From assembly GCA_018397065.1 (NCBI GenBank), contig JAGTRI010000001.1, forward strand, positions 1 to 64,000: a DNA stretch of 64,000 bases, in the 5' to 3' direction. Below the pieces are notes generated by a model. The model did no database searches, was not told the DNA's origin, and saw only the letters and a list, made by a program, of their open reading frames with translations. Shown piece after piece: positions 28,541-38,594 of this stretch. The first letter of the stretch is position 1; every line of letters starts with the position of its first letter. The stretch is from Candidatus Bathyarchaeota archaeon (GTDB taxonomy: Archaea > Thermoproteota > Bathyarchaeia > Bathyarchaeales > DTEX01). The position numbers were made by a program, and so were the translations under genes.

Positions 28541-29965
28541 CTATTCTATTGGTTTAAGCCTAGTAATCGGATAGCCTTTTGTAACGTCCATCTCAACAAA
28601 GTTCAGATTCGTCCTCGGTTTAAGCCCGTAAACCAGCAGCGCCCCATGCTCCCTAACAACTTTCAAATGCACATCTACAATTGAGTTTAAGATGGGCACA
28701 GCATTTTTAAAGCCTGGTTTAAGGATGAAAATAGCCAAGCTTCTGCGCTGCCTAACCATTGAAACCGCCAGATTCAAAATCCTTAATGTGGCTTCAAATC
28801 CATAATGGGTTGCCATTTTGTCTACTCCAATAACGTGTATTACTGGTTGCCCCGTCCTTGTGCGGATCTCATCGACAGTATCAAGATACTTTTCAATGTC
28901 TACTTCGGTATCTCTGCCCTCCATCTCAACCAAGCATGGATGTTTATTGAGCACGATCCCTTTGAACTCGAATAACCTTAACAGACGTTCAAGCTTCTCG
29001 TCTGCGAATCCGGCGTCACGCGCCCGATTTAAGATTAAGTCTAAGTCTACTCCGACTGATGGAATCACAAAGAGTGGTCTATCTTGTGCAAGGAAGTTAA
29101 AGGCAGAAGCGAGAAATAGGTGATACTGTAGGGTTGACACGTTTAAGTCAATTTCAAGTAGCACGGTTGAGCCTTTAGGGTATCCTCCGCCAAGCAGACT
29201 GTCCAGGTCTGGTATGCCTGTTGAAAACCTGTCGGTGCCGTCTGGAATTGGCTGAAAAACTCCGCCCTTCAAAGGCTTATCTCGGAACATTGTAAAAGCC
29301 TTAAATCCGTCGTATATTGTGAAGGCTAACGTGCTTTCCGTAATTCTTGTTCCACGCATCTTCTTGATTTCCAAGTCTCTGAATAGGCGGCCGTCAATCT
29401 CGCTCGCTCTAAGCAACAGAACGCCGTCAGCCACAAACTCCTCCATTCCTGTGCCTATTCTTTCACTTCCGTAAGGAACCTCGCTGATCAACAATGACGT
29501 GCAGCCAACCTGCCTTATGATCTTACTCAGCAAAGTGTGGGCCACTATCCTCGAGTCGAAAGGCCTCTCGAAGGCCTGAGCCAAGACAGAGTACGAGTCA
29601 AGCACAAGCCGTTTTGCCTTAACAGCCTCCACCGCCTCAACAATCATATTCAAGACCGTGGATACACCTGCCTCCCTAACGGTTAACAGGTCGAGATAGC
29701 GAAACTTACCCGTCTTCTCAAGAGCTTCAAAATCGAAGCCGAACCCCATCATGTTACCGTAGAATGTTTCTTTGTTCTCAGCGAAGCTAACATAGACGCC
29801 AGGCTCATTATGATCAACTGCGCCCCGGTACAAAAACTGGGCGGAAAAAACAGTCTTTCCAGTGCCTGGATTACCAGCCAAAACTATAAGGCTACCTCTT
29901 GGAAAACCGCCGTCTAAAACTTCATCTAGTCCCCTATCCCCGCTAGAAACACGGCAACTCAACAA
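28541..29965 (-). CDS. KaiC/RadA-like ATPase with two domains
   Basis: Domain 1 has an intact P-loop, AGNPGTGKTVFSAQFLYRG; domain 2 starts STGIPDLDSLLGGGYPKGSTVLLEIDLNVSTLQ and lacks the P-loop lysine. Confidence 0.9.
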   Translation of the reverse strand: MLSCRVSSGDRGLDEVLDGGFPRGSLIVLAGNPGTGKTVFSAQFLYRGAVDHNEPGVYVSFAENKETFYGNMMGFGFDFEALEKTGKFRYLDLLTVREAGVSTVLNMIVEAVEAVKAKRLVLDSYSVLAQAFERPFDSRIVAHTLLSKIIRQVGCTSLLISEVPYGSERIGTGMEEFVADGVLLLRASEIDGRLFRDLEIKKMRGTRITESTLAFTIYDGFKAFTMFRDKPLKGGVFQPIPDGTDRFSTGIPDLDSLLGGGYPKGSTVLLEIDLNVSTLQYHLFLASAFNFLAQDRPLFVIPSVGVDLDLILNRARDAGFADEKLERLLRLFEFKGIVLNKHPCLVEMEGRDTEVDIEKYLDTVDEIRTRTGQPVIHVIGVDKMATHYGFEATLRILNLAVSMVRQRRSLAIFILKPGFKNAVPILNSIVDVHLKVVREHGALLVYGLKPRTNLNFVEMDVTKGYPITRLKPIE

Positions 29966-30307
29966 GATTACGCTCCAAATAGTATGTAACGTTCCTACTC
30001 CTATATTACAATTATCTAAATAATAAACTATTTTTCGGATAATTAACGCTTTCCATTATTTGCTACAACTCTCCATGTGGCTCTCGCAAAAATAAAAATC
30101 GATTCAACACAACATTTAATATATACTTAAGAATGTATGAAGAGTTGTTATTCTAAGAGTGTTCTGCAATGCTTCGTAAAGATGTCATTCATAATAACTG
30201 TCTTATCTCTTTCTTGAAATCATAGGCCAATTTATGTAATGTATTTTTGTTTGGGTGCCAATGTTTGTTAAAGTTGATTTGAATTATATCTTCTTGAAAT
30301 GTTATAG

Positions 30308-31702
30308 TTACCAGACGCTTCTCTTTTTTCTTATCCAGTCAATGTATGCTTTTAAACGAATCAGCGAGTAGTAAGGTCGGTAAAACAGAACTACAACAGG
30401 AAAAAGGTATACTTTTTTGAGGTCATTTTTACGCGGCGATAAGACGCCTGCAGTGATTATAGTTACGAATTCACATATCATATACAATATGATACTGAAA
30501 GCAAAAATATAGATGAAAACGTTACGGAACATAAAAAGAATATAACCTATCCATATAAATCGAACAAAGAGAAGAATGATGTCGGTAAACAGCATGTCAA
30601 AGACGGCTATGACGAACCTCGAGTCAAACCCTTTTTTTAGAAAAACGTTTCTATGTTTCCAAAGCGTCTCCGCTTGACCTTTAGTCCATCTTAATCTTTG
30701 ACGCCTCCAGTCTTTCCATGTCTCTGGAACAAAAGTCCATGAAACTGCCTTGTCTGCAAAGTATAATCTTTTGCCCAGTTTTCTCATCTTGAAAGTGATG
30801 TCGAAATCCTCTGTTATAGTATCCTTATCATATTCACCTAAAGAACACACATTTTCTTTCCAGAAAGCTCCAAAAGCACCTGAAATTATAAGCAGTGTTT
30901 TCATTATGGAACTGAATCTACGCCCCAATTCAAGGGAAATGAGGTACTCGTAGGACTGAAGCTTTACCAGAAGGTTATTTGAGCCATGCTCGCCTCTTAA
31001 GATGCGAACGTTTCCAGAGACAGCGCTAATATCAGAGTTGCTGAGAGGCCTCACAATCTCCCTCAACGAGTTTCGCTCAAGAAGCGTATCCGCATCAACT
31101 ACGGACACTACATCTCCAGATGCAAAAACAAGACCATAGTTTAATGCCGTCGCCTTGGAGCCGCTTGCAACATCCCTGTGAAGGAGCTTGATTAGTCCTC
31201 TTTGATAATACGGGTACGCTAACTGATACGTTTTATCCTTTGACCCATCATCTATGACTATTATTTCCTTGTTTGGATAGTCGGTTTCCAGCGCCGACTC
31301 AATAGCATTCACTATTATTTTCTCCTCATTATGAGCTGGGATAAGAAGCGACAATTTTGGAAGAAAACCGTCCTTAAACCGTATTGGACGAATTTTTCGG
31401 TAAACCGCATAGGAAAGCAGAAATATGGATTTCCCAACTGAACGAGCAAAGTCCACAGCTAACAGTGGCCAATATATAAGTGTAAATTCTGAGATTGTTA
31501 GGTTGCTCAACCACTCTAAAAATTCTTGCAACGAGACGAAAGCAATTAGAAGAGCGGAAAGGCACAACATTAAATATTTATTTGAGAAAAACACAAATAA
31601 AAATCTACCAGTTAGAAAAAGGTATCTTCTTAAACAAACATTAAATATATTATTACTTATCTTAAATGATTTGGTATCTGATGGGTGACAAATTCTTAAC
31701 AA
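30308..31702 (-). CDS. Family 2 glycosyltransferase, membrane-anchored
   Basis: LSLLIPAHNEEKIIVNAIESAL, DDGSKDKT, VDADTLLE, TEDFDITFKMRK, RQRLRWTKGQAE. Confidence 0.92.
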   Translation of the reverse strand: MLRICHPSDTKSFKISNNIFNVCLRRYLFLTGRFLFVFFSNKYLMLCLSALLIAFVSLQEFLEWLSNLTISEFTLIYWPLLAVDFARSVGKSIFLLSYAVYRKIRPIRFKDGFLPKLSLLIPAHNEEKIIVNAIESALETDYPNKEIIVIDDGSKDKTYQLAYPYYQRGLIKLLHRDVASGSKATALNYGLVFASGDVVSVVDADTLLERNSLREIVRPLSNSDISAVSGNVRILRGEHGSNNLLVKLQSYEYLISLELGRRFSSIMKTLLIISGAFGAFWKENVCSLGEYDKDTITEDFDITFKMRKLGKRLYFADKAVSWTFVPETWKDWRRQRLRWTKGQAETLWKHRNVFLKKGFDSRFVIAVFDMLFTDIILLFVRFIWIGYILFMFRNVFIYIFAFSIILYMICEFVTIITAGVLSPRKNDLKKVYLFPVVVLFYRPYYSLIRLKAYIDWIRKKRSVW

Positions 31703-31748
31703 TCAAGAAACTATCACAGCCTGAACAGATGGATGGTGAGGGAAGAAA

Positions 31749-33020
31749 ATGGGACAAGAATCAGATAAGACTCATGAAAATAATCTGCTTGAAGAAACAG
31801 CGAGAAAATTTCGCGAGATGAATTTACTTCAAATTTTGATGGATAACATTCCTGACACAATATATTTTAAAGACATTAAATCCCGCTTTATACTCATTAA
31901 CAAAGCCCAATGCCAAACAATAGGAGTTAAGAGCTCAGAAGAGGCCTTTGGCAAGACTGACTTCGATTTTTTCACACCCGAACATGCTAAAGCTGCTTAT
32001 GAGGATGAACAAAAAATCGTGGCAACAGGGGTCCCAGTCATAGGCAAAGTCGAACGCATCAGGACAGCTGACGGTAAATTTCGCTGGGTTACATGCACTA
32101 AAGTACCAATTAGAGACAAAAACGACCGAATAATTGGGATAGTTGGAATCTCAAGAGACATTACTGAACTGAAGGAGATGGAAGAATCCCTCAGAAAATC
32201 AGAGGAAAGATTACAAGAAGTCAATATGTCTCTACAACTAAGATGTGAGGAGCTAGCGAGGTTGAAAGAAGAGGTTGATCTAGCAAACAAGGCGCTTCTG
32301 CAATCCAATGTTGATTTAGAAAATTACACGTATGTGGTGTCTCACGACTTGAAGGCGCCTCTCCGAGCAATAAAGGCGTTCACCACGTTTCTTGCGGAGG
32401 ATTATAAAGACAAACTTGACGAGAACGCCCAGGAGTATATTAACAGAATTGTCAAAGCAGTTTCTAACATGGAGCACATGATTGAGGATCTACTTATACT
32501 ATCAAGAGTTGGACGGAAATACATAAACGTGGAAGAGGTAGACCTGAATAAACTCATGGAGGAAATTATTTTTGATCTTGACCCAGTTATCAAGAAACGT
32601 AATGGACTTGTGAAATACAAAGATCTACCTAAGATTCGCATCCAACGTGTTTGGATAAAACAGTTATTCATGAATCTAATCGACAATGGCTTAAAATTCA
32701 ACAAATCAGAAAAACCCACGGTTGAAGTTTCATGCGAAGAAAAAGACAACGAGTTCGTGTTCAAGGTTGCGGATAACGGTATAGGGATCGACAAAAAATA
32801 CTACGACCGACTATTCAAAATTTTTGAAAGGTTGCACACTGAAGAAGAATATGAAGGAACTGGCGCGGGACTTGCAATCTGCAAGAGAATTGCTGATCAT
32901 TTTCAAGGAAGAATATGGGTTGAAAGTGAAGTAGGCAAAGGAAGCACTTTTTATCTTACATTACCGAAAACCGTAAATGTTCAGAACACTGATAAAGTTA
33001 AGGAGAACAACAAAAAATGA
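31749..33020 (+). CDS. PAS-domain sensor histidine kinase
   Basis: PAS (NIPDTIYFKDIKSRFILINKAQ), HisKA YVVSHDLKAPLRAIKAF, HATPase DNGIGIDKKYYDRLFKIFERLH...GTGAGLAICKRI. Confidence 0.95.
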   Translation: MGQESDKTHENNLLEETARKFREMNLLQILMDNIPDTIYFKDIKSRFILINKAQCQTIGVKSSEEAFGKTDFDFFTPEHAKAAYEDEQKIVATGVPVIGKVERIRTADGKFRWVTCTKVPIRDKNDRIIGIVGISRDITELKEMEESLRKSEERLQEVNMSLQLRCEELARLKEEVDLANKALLQSNVDLENYTYVVSHDLKAPLRAIKAFTTFLAEDYKDKLDENAQEYINRIVKAVSNMEHMIEDLLILSRVGRKYINVEEVDLNKLMEEIIFDLDPVIKKRNGLVKYKDLPKIRIQRVWIKQLFMNLIDNGLKFNKSEKPTVEVSCEEKDNEFVFKVADNGIGIDKKYYDRLFKIFERLHTEEEYEGTGAGLAICKRIADHFQGRIWVESEVGKGSTFYLTLPKTVNVQNTDKVKENNKK

Positions 33021-33463
33021 GCAGGCTTATTGCAAGTCCAGATTATCCATTTTTGTTGGTTGAGGATAATCCAGACGACGTATTGATTACGAAACGGGCT
33101 TTCGCAATGGGGCGAATATACAACAAGCTTTACGTGGTACAGGATGGAGAGGAAGCCATAGACTTTGTCCGGAAAAGAGGGAAATACAAGGATGCTCCAA
33201 CGCCAGCCTTAATTTTATTGGATCTAAAACTGCCTAAAGTCAATGGGTTTGAAGTCTTAAAAGAAATTAAGAGCGATGAAAATCTCAAAAGTATTCCCGT
33301 TATCGTTCTAACGTCGTCTGAAAGAGACAAAGATATTGAAGAAGCGTACAAAATGGGATGCAACAACTACATCGTAAAACCTGTAAGCTTTGAAAACTTC
33401 ATTAAGACTGTGGTGGAAATAAGGGAATATTGGCTCATAATATCAAGGATTCCAACAAGATGA
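33017..33463 (+). CDS. Response regulator receiver (Rcp1-like)
   Basis: LLVEDNPDDVLITKRAF, LILLDLKLPKVNGFEVLKEIK, IVLTSSERDKDIEEAY, YIVKPVSF; overlaps the kinase ORF. Confidence 0.93.
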   Translation: MSRLIASPDYPFLLVEDNPDDVLITKRAFAMGRIYNKLYVVQDGEEAIDFVRKRGKYKDAPTPALILLDLKLPKVNGFEVLKEIKSDENLKSIPVIVLTSSERDKDIEEAYKMGCNNYIVKPVSFENFIKTVVEIREYWLIISRIPTR

Positions 33464-33491
33464 AAAACAATAATAATCAGAGTGGAAATAT

Positions 33492-34472
33492 TTGCAACTA
33501 AACCTTCTCTACATCGAAGATAATCCCGAAGATCATTTTATCATGGAGCGTTCTCTAAAGAAAAATCTGCCTGTACCTTTTAAACTGGTGATAGCCAAAA
33601 CCGGTCAAGAAGGAATAGAGAACATAAAAAAGAACTCTTTCGATATAGTCTTTCTGGACTACAGACTTCCAGACATGACTGGGCTAGACCTTCTACGAGA
33701 ACTGCGAAGGCAATCCATAAGTAAACCAATAGTTTTCGTCACAGGCAAGGGTAATGAAGAAATCGCTGTAGAAGCAATGAAACTTGGCGCAAAAGACTAC
33801 ATAACAAAAGATAACATACTAACAAGACGTATGACAGAATGCATAAACGAAATTCTTCTCGAATCATCTTTGCCTGAAGGAGTAGACCTAGAAGCTGCAA
33901 AAGAGATATACAGGATTCTTAAAGAAAACTCAAGTATAAAAATAGAAGTTTCAGCAACACCGCACTCTATTCCAGACAGCCAAATACCAATCTCGATTCT
34001 GTTATCCTCATTGATGAGGATGGCTGAAAAAGGCTTGCTTAAAAAAGAACCTGCACATTCATCCATATCTTGCCCCTCATGCAGTTCTCTGTCCATGTCA
34101 GTTAACGTGAGGTGCCCAGACTGCGGAAGTAGGCTAATAGAAAGCGGAGAAGCACTTGAACACATGACCTGCGGGCACGTTGCGTTCAGATCAGAGTTCG
34201 AAAAAAGCATCACTGCCTTAATCTGCCCAAAATGTAACAAGGAACTTAGAATGATCGGCGTGGACTACCGAAGAATCGGCAACTGGTATAAATGCTCGTA
34301 TGGGCACTCTTTCGTCGCTCCATCAATCATTTTTACGTGCAAAAAATGTAACAAAGAATTCTCCCTAGACCAAGCGTCTCTCAAACCACTATATGAGTTT
34401 CAACTTAGCGAAAAAGGAAAGGAAACATTTAGACTAAGCATTCTCTCAAGCGAAATAGCACGCACACTTTAG
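33492..34472 (+). CDS. Response regulator with zinc-ribbon output domain (TackOD1-like)
   Basis: Receiver LLYIEDNPEDHF...IVFLDYRLPDMTGLDLLREL, then cysteine pairs CPSCSS, CPDCGS, CPKCNKEL, CKKCNKEF. TTG start probably near 33494. Confidence 0.85.
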   Translation: MQLNLLYIEDNPEDHFIMERSLKKNLPVPFKLVIAKTGQEGIENIKKNSFDIVFLDYRLPDMTGLDLLRELRRQSISKPIVFVTGKGNEEIAVEAMKLGAKDYITKDNILTRRMTECINEILLESSLPEGVDLEAAKEIYRILKENSSIKIEVSATPHSIPDSQIPISILLSSLMRMAEKGLLKKEPAHSSISCPSCSSLSMSVNVRCPDCGSRLIESGEALEHMTCGHVAFRSEFEKSITALICPKCNKELRMIGVDYRRIGNWYKCSYGHSFVAPSIIFTCKKCNKEFSLDQASLKPLYEFQLSEKGKETFRLSILSSEIARTL

Positions 34473-34707
34473 AATCACTTCATCGCCCTAACATCTACAA
34501 GCTACCTTCTGTTCTGAATGCTGAACAAATAGTTCAACATGGGCATTATTAGAATTCTCACATAATGTTCTATATGATCTACCCTGAGGGTTCCCAGTTT
34601 TTCTTGAGACACAAGTCTCTTACATCGTTTTTCCTTCTTACGCACTTTAAGCTACAATGTCACCTCACAATTTTGTCCTCTCTGTATTCCTGCCAGATCT
34701 TTTCAAA

Positions 34708-34959
34708 CTAACCTTCAGAAGTCGGGATTGGCTTAACTTTCATCCATTCGGTTCTAACATTCATTTTCTCGTCAAGCCATACCTCGCAGATTCTACCAAT
34801 TAATGAATCGTCGTAAGGCTTGAAGCACCATTCTGGCTCTAGTTTTTCCAATGGACAGGCGCCTTTTGAATCTAGAACTGTGTACGAGCCTCCTAAGCTA
34901 TCAAATTTGAAAACTTCAGGATACCCACCATTTAACAAATAATCCTGCAAAATAAGCAA
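34708..34959 (-). CDS. Hypothetical protein
   Basis: 83-aa ORF only; no recognisable motif. Confidence 0.3.
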   Translation of the reverse strand: MLILQDYLLNGGYPEVFKFDSLGGSYTVLDSKGACPLEKLEPEWCFKPYDDSLIGRICEVWLDEKMNVRTEWMKVKPIPTSEG

Positions 34960-35227
34960 GAAAGAATTTAAGCTGGTTTTTATTTAAAATGTTGTATAAA
35001 ATAGACCTATGGGAGGATTTGTTCCTGTTTTTGTTAGGAAGGTGAGAGAATGATAACATTTATTAACATCGTTTATCGTTTACTCATTAGCTTTCAAAAA
35101 TCGTGAAAGCAATCTTGAACTCCCACTTGGGCTGGGTGGTTACCGGTCCGTTGGAGGAAAAAACTCTGAAAAATCGAATATGTAAACATTTAGTGTGTTC
35201 AAACCTTGAAGGGGGATTATTTTCAGT

Positions 35228-38200
35228 TTGATTAATGTTGATGATGCATTTTTAGTACAGAAGGCTCTCTTTGAAGAAAAAGGATTAGTCAGGCAGCATC
35301 TTGACTCCTACAACGAGTTCGTCGAGCGCGGTCTTCAACAGGTGATAGACGAGGTTGGCGAAATCGAGATAGAGGTTCCTGAAGGACCGTACAAAATAAA
35401 ATTTGGAAGAATCTTCATTGTCCGCGAAATCGAAAACGACGTAATTTACGGTCCATACATAACTGAGGTGGACGGAACCCGGCACGAAATTTACCCCATG
35501 GAGACAAGGCTTAGAAATCTTACTTACGCGATGCCTCTTTCCGTGGAGATGACGCCCATAATCGACGATAAAGAAATGGAAAAAGAGCTTGTTTACATCG
35601 GTGACTTGCCAACTATGCTTAAGTCAAAATACTGTCTTCTCTCGGAGCTCAAAGATGAGGAACTTATCAGGCAAGGCGAAGACCCCCTTGATCCAGGTGG
35701 CTACTTCATCATAAATGGGTCTGAACGAGTTATCGTGGCCATTGAAGACTTGGCTCCTAACCGCATCTTAGTAGACGTTGACACGAGAGGCGTCAATCCA
35801 GTTTACGAAGCAAAAGTTTTCTCTACAACCGTGGGTTTCAGAGCCCGAATAGAGCTTAGGCTTAAGTCCAATGGCACAATCCATATTTCAGTTCCAGGAG
35901 TGCCGTCTGAAATTCCATTCATAGTAATGATGAGGGCTTTGGGTCTACAATCAGACCGAGAAATTGCTGAGGCAGTTTCCGCTGATAAAACGATCCAAAG
36001 CGAACTTGAGCCGTCATTCGAGGCGGCTGCGGATGTCGAAACTACAGAGGACGCTCTTCTCTTCATCGGCAATAGAGTAGCTCACGGGCAAGTAAAAAGC
36101 TACAGACTTATGAAGACTGAAACAATTATTGACAGAAACTTTCTACCGCATGTCGGAAGAACAAAAGAAAGCAGGAAAGACAAGGCTTACTTCCTCGGTG
36201 AAATGGCTTCCAGAGTCATCGAGCTAAAACTTGGAAGACGAAAACCCGATGATAAAGACCACTTTAAAAACAAGAGGCTTAAGCTTGCAGGACCTCTTCT
36301 CGCAGACCTGTTCAGAGTAGCCTTCAGAAACCTGTGCCGCGACATTAAGTACCAGCTTGAAAGAATGGGACTTAAAAGAAGAATGATAAGTGTCTCGATT
36401 GCTGTAAGACCTGGAATCATTTCAGACAAGCTTCAACACTCATTAGCAACAGGAAACTGGGGCAGGGGAAAAGTAGGAATCACGCAGCTGCTTGACAGAA
36501 CAAACATGATATCTGCCCACAGTCACCTGAGAAGGCTGCAATCCCCACTTAGCCGCAGCCAACCAAACTTTGAGGCAAGAGATCTTCACGCCACTCATTG
36601 GGGAAGACTTTGCCCCAACGAAACTCCTGAGGGCGCAAATTGTGGACTCGTGAAAAACCTTGCATTGTCAGCATCAATATCTGTTGGAATGGACCAAGAA
36701 AAGGTAAAGCAGATACTTTACAGAAGAGGCGTTGTTCCATTAACTGAAGCCAACGAGACTCTGCGTGCTTCAGGCGCAAAGGTCTTTGTCGACGGCTGCC
36801 CCATTGGCTATCACATTTCTCCAATAGAATTTGTTAATAGGCTAAAAGAGGACAGAAGAAAAGGTGCTATTTCATCTGAAATAAATGTCGCATATTTCTC
36901 TAAGGCTCACGGCGTAAATGAAGAAGTTTACGTTAACTGTGACGAAGGCCGAGTTCGCCGGGGTCTTATAATTGTTGAAAACGGCAAACCTAGGCTTGGC
37001 GACGAGGAAATAGCAAAGATACGGCATAAGGAATGGAACTGGGAAGATCTCATTAAACGTGGTATTATCGAATACTTGGATGCTGAGGAGGAAGAAAACG
37101 CTTTAGTGGCCTTAACTCCAGAAGACATAACGATTAAGCATACTCATCTTGAAATTACGCCTTATTCGATTTTGGGAACTTGCGCTTCTTTAATTCCCTA
37201 TGCTGAGCATAATCAGTCGCCTCGAAACTCTTATGAGTCCGCAATGTCTAAGCAAGCGTTAGGCATCTACGCTGTGAATTTTCCGTTAAGAGTAGATTCG
37301 AGGTCTCACATACTTCATTATCCACAAACTCCTGTTGTTCAAACAAAGCCGTTAGACGTTATCGGATACAATCTTAGGCCTTCTGGACAAAATTGTATTG
37401 TGGCTGTTCTTTCGTATGAAGGCTACAACATGGAAGATGCCTTAATTTTCAATAAAGCATCCATTGAAAGAGGCTTGGCCCGTTCGACGTTCTACAGAAT
37501 TTACGATGCTGAATGCCGCCAATATTTAGGAGGCTTAAGAGACCGCTTAGTTATACCTGAGCCGGGTACTCGTGGATACCGTGGAGAACAATATTACCGT
37601 TTCGTGGAAGAAGACGGCGTTGTAAGTGTCGAGGCTGACGTCTCAGGCGGTGATGTTCTAATTGGCAGAATAAGCCCGCCACGTTTCCTCGAGGAATACA
37701 AAGAGTTTGAAATCAAGGGGCCAACTATGAGGGATTCTTCGGTTGACATGAGACCCTCTGAAAAAGGAACGGTTGATGCAGTCTTCATCTCTGAGACAAA
37801 TGAAGGAAGCAAACTCGTAAAAGTCAGAGTACGTGATGAACGAATTCCGGAGCTAGGAGACAAATTTGCCTCTCGCCACGGGCAAAAGGGCGTTATTGGA
37901 ATGATTGTACCACAAGAAGATATGCCCTTCAGCGTTGACGGCATTGTACCAGACATCATTATTAATCCACACGCGTTCCCCTCGAGAATGACTATTGGAC
38001 AGTTTTTGGAATCGCTTGCTGGGAAGGTGGCATCTGCAAAAGGGGAATTTATTGATGGAACGCCGTTCATTAATAAAAAAGGTGATGAGCTTAAGCAAAT
38101 GCTTATAGAATATGGCTTTAGCCACACTGGACGTGAAGTTCTTTATGATGGAATAACGGGTGAAAAATACGTTACAGACATCTTCATGGGCGTAATCTAT

Positions 38201-38593
38201 TATCAGAAGCTGCACCACATGGTTGCTGACAAGATCCACGCAAGAGCAAGAGGACAAGTTCAAATGCTCACAAGACAGCCAACTGAGGGAAGAGCAAGAG
38301 GTGGCGGACTGCGGTTCGGTGAAATGGAAAGAGACTGCTTGATCGGACACGGCGCGTCTATGCTGCTTCGTGACAGACTTCTTGAAGAATCAGACAAATA
38401 CGTTCTTTACGTCTGCGAAAACTGTGGTCTAATCGCATATTACGACATCAAACAGAGAAAGTACATTTGCCAAATCTGCGGAGAACAATCGCGTGTTTCG
38501 CCAGTTCAAATTTCATACGCATTCAAGCTATTATTACAGGAGCTTATGAGTTTATGTGTTACACCTCGGTTGAGGCTTAAGGAGAGGACTTAA
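35228..38593 (+). CDS. rpoB: DNA-directed RNA polymerase subunit B (unsplit)
   Basis: 1121 aa; GRLCPNETPEGANCGLVKNLAL, GYNMEDALIFNKASIERG, GDKFASRHGQKGV, C-terminal zinc ribbon CENCGLIAYYD...CQICGEQ. Confidence 0.97.
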   Translation: MINVDDAFLVQKALFEEKGLVRQHLDSYNEFVERGLQQVIDEVGEIEIEVPEGPYKIKFGRIFIVREIENDVIYGPYITEVDGTRHEIYPMETRLRNLTYAMPLSVEMTPIIDDKEMEKELVYIGDLPTMLKSKYCLLSELKDEELIRQGEDPLDPGGYFIINGSERVIVAIEDLAPNRILVDVDTRGVNPVYEAKVFSTTVGFRARIELRLKSNGTIHISVPGVPSEIPFIVMMRALGLQSDREIAEAVSADKTIQSELEPSFEAAADVETTEDALLFIGNRVAHGQVKSYRLMKTETIIDRNFLPHVGRTKESRKDKAYFLGEMASRVIELKLGRRKPDDKDHFKNKRLKLAGPLLADLFRVAFRNLCRDIKYQLERMGLKRRMISVSIAVRPGIISDKLQHSLATGNWGRGKVGITQLLDRTNMISAHSHLRRLQSPLSRSQPNFEARDLHATHWGRLCPNETPEGANCGLVKNLALSASISVGMDQEKVKQILYRRGVVPLTEANETLRASGAKVFVDGCPIGYHISPIEFVNRLKEDRRKGAISSEINVAYFSKAHGVNEEVYVNCDEGRVRRGLIIVENGKPRLGDEEIAKIRHKEWNWEDLIKRGIIEYLDAEEEENALVALTPEDITIKHTHLEITPYSILGTCASLIPYAEHNQSPRNSYESAMSKQALGIYAVNFPLRVDSRSHILHYPQTPVVQTKPLDVIGYNLRPSGQNCIVAVLSYEGYNMEDALIFNKASIERGLARSTFYRIYDAECRQYLGGLRDRLVIPEPGTRGYRGEQYYRFVEEDGVVSVEADVSGGDVLIGRISPPRFLEEYKEFEIKGPTMRDSSVDMRPSEKGTVDAVFISETNEGSKLVKVRVRDERIPELGDKFASRHGQKGVIGMIVPQEDMPFSVDGIVPDIIINPHAFPSRMTIGQFLESLAGKVASAKGEFIDGTPFINKKGDELKQMLIEYGFSHTGREVLYDGITGEKYVTDIFMGVIYYQKLHHMVADKIHARARGQVQMLTRQPTEGRARGGGLRFGEMERDCLIGHGASMLLRDRLLEESDKYVLYVCENCGLIAYYDIKQRKYICQICGEQSRVSPVQISYAFKLLLQELMSLCVTPRLRLKERT

Positions 38594-38594
38594 G

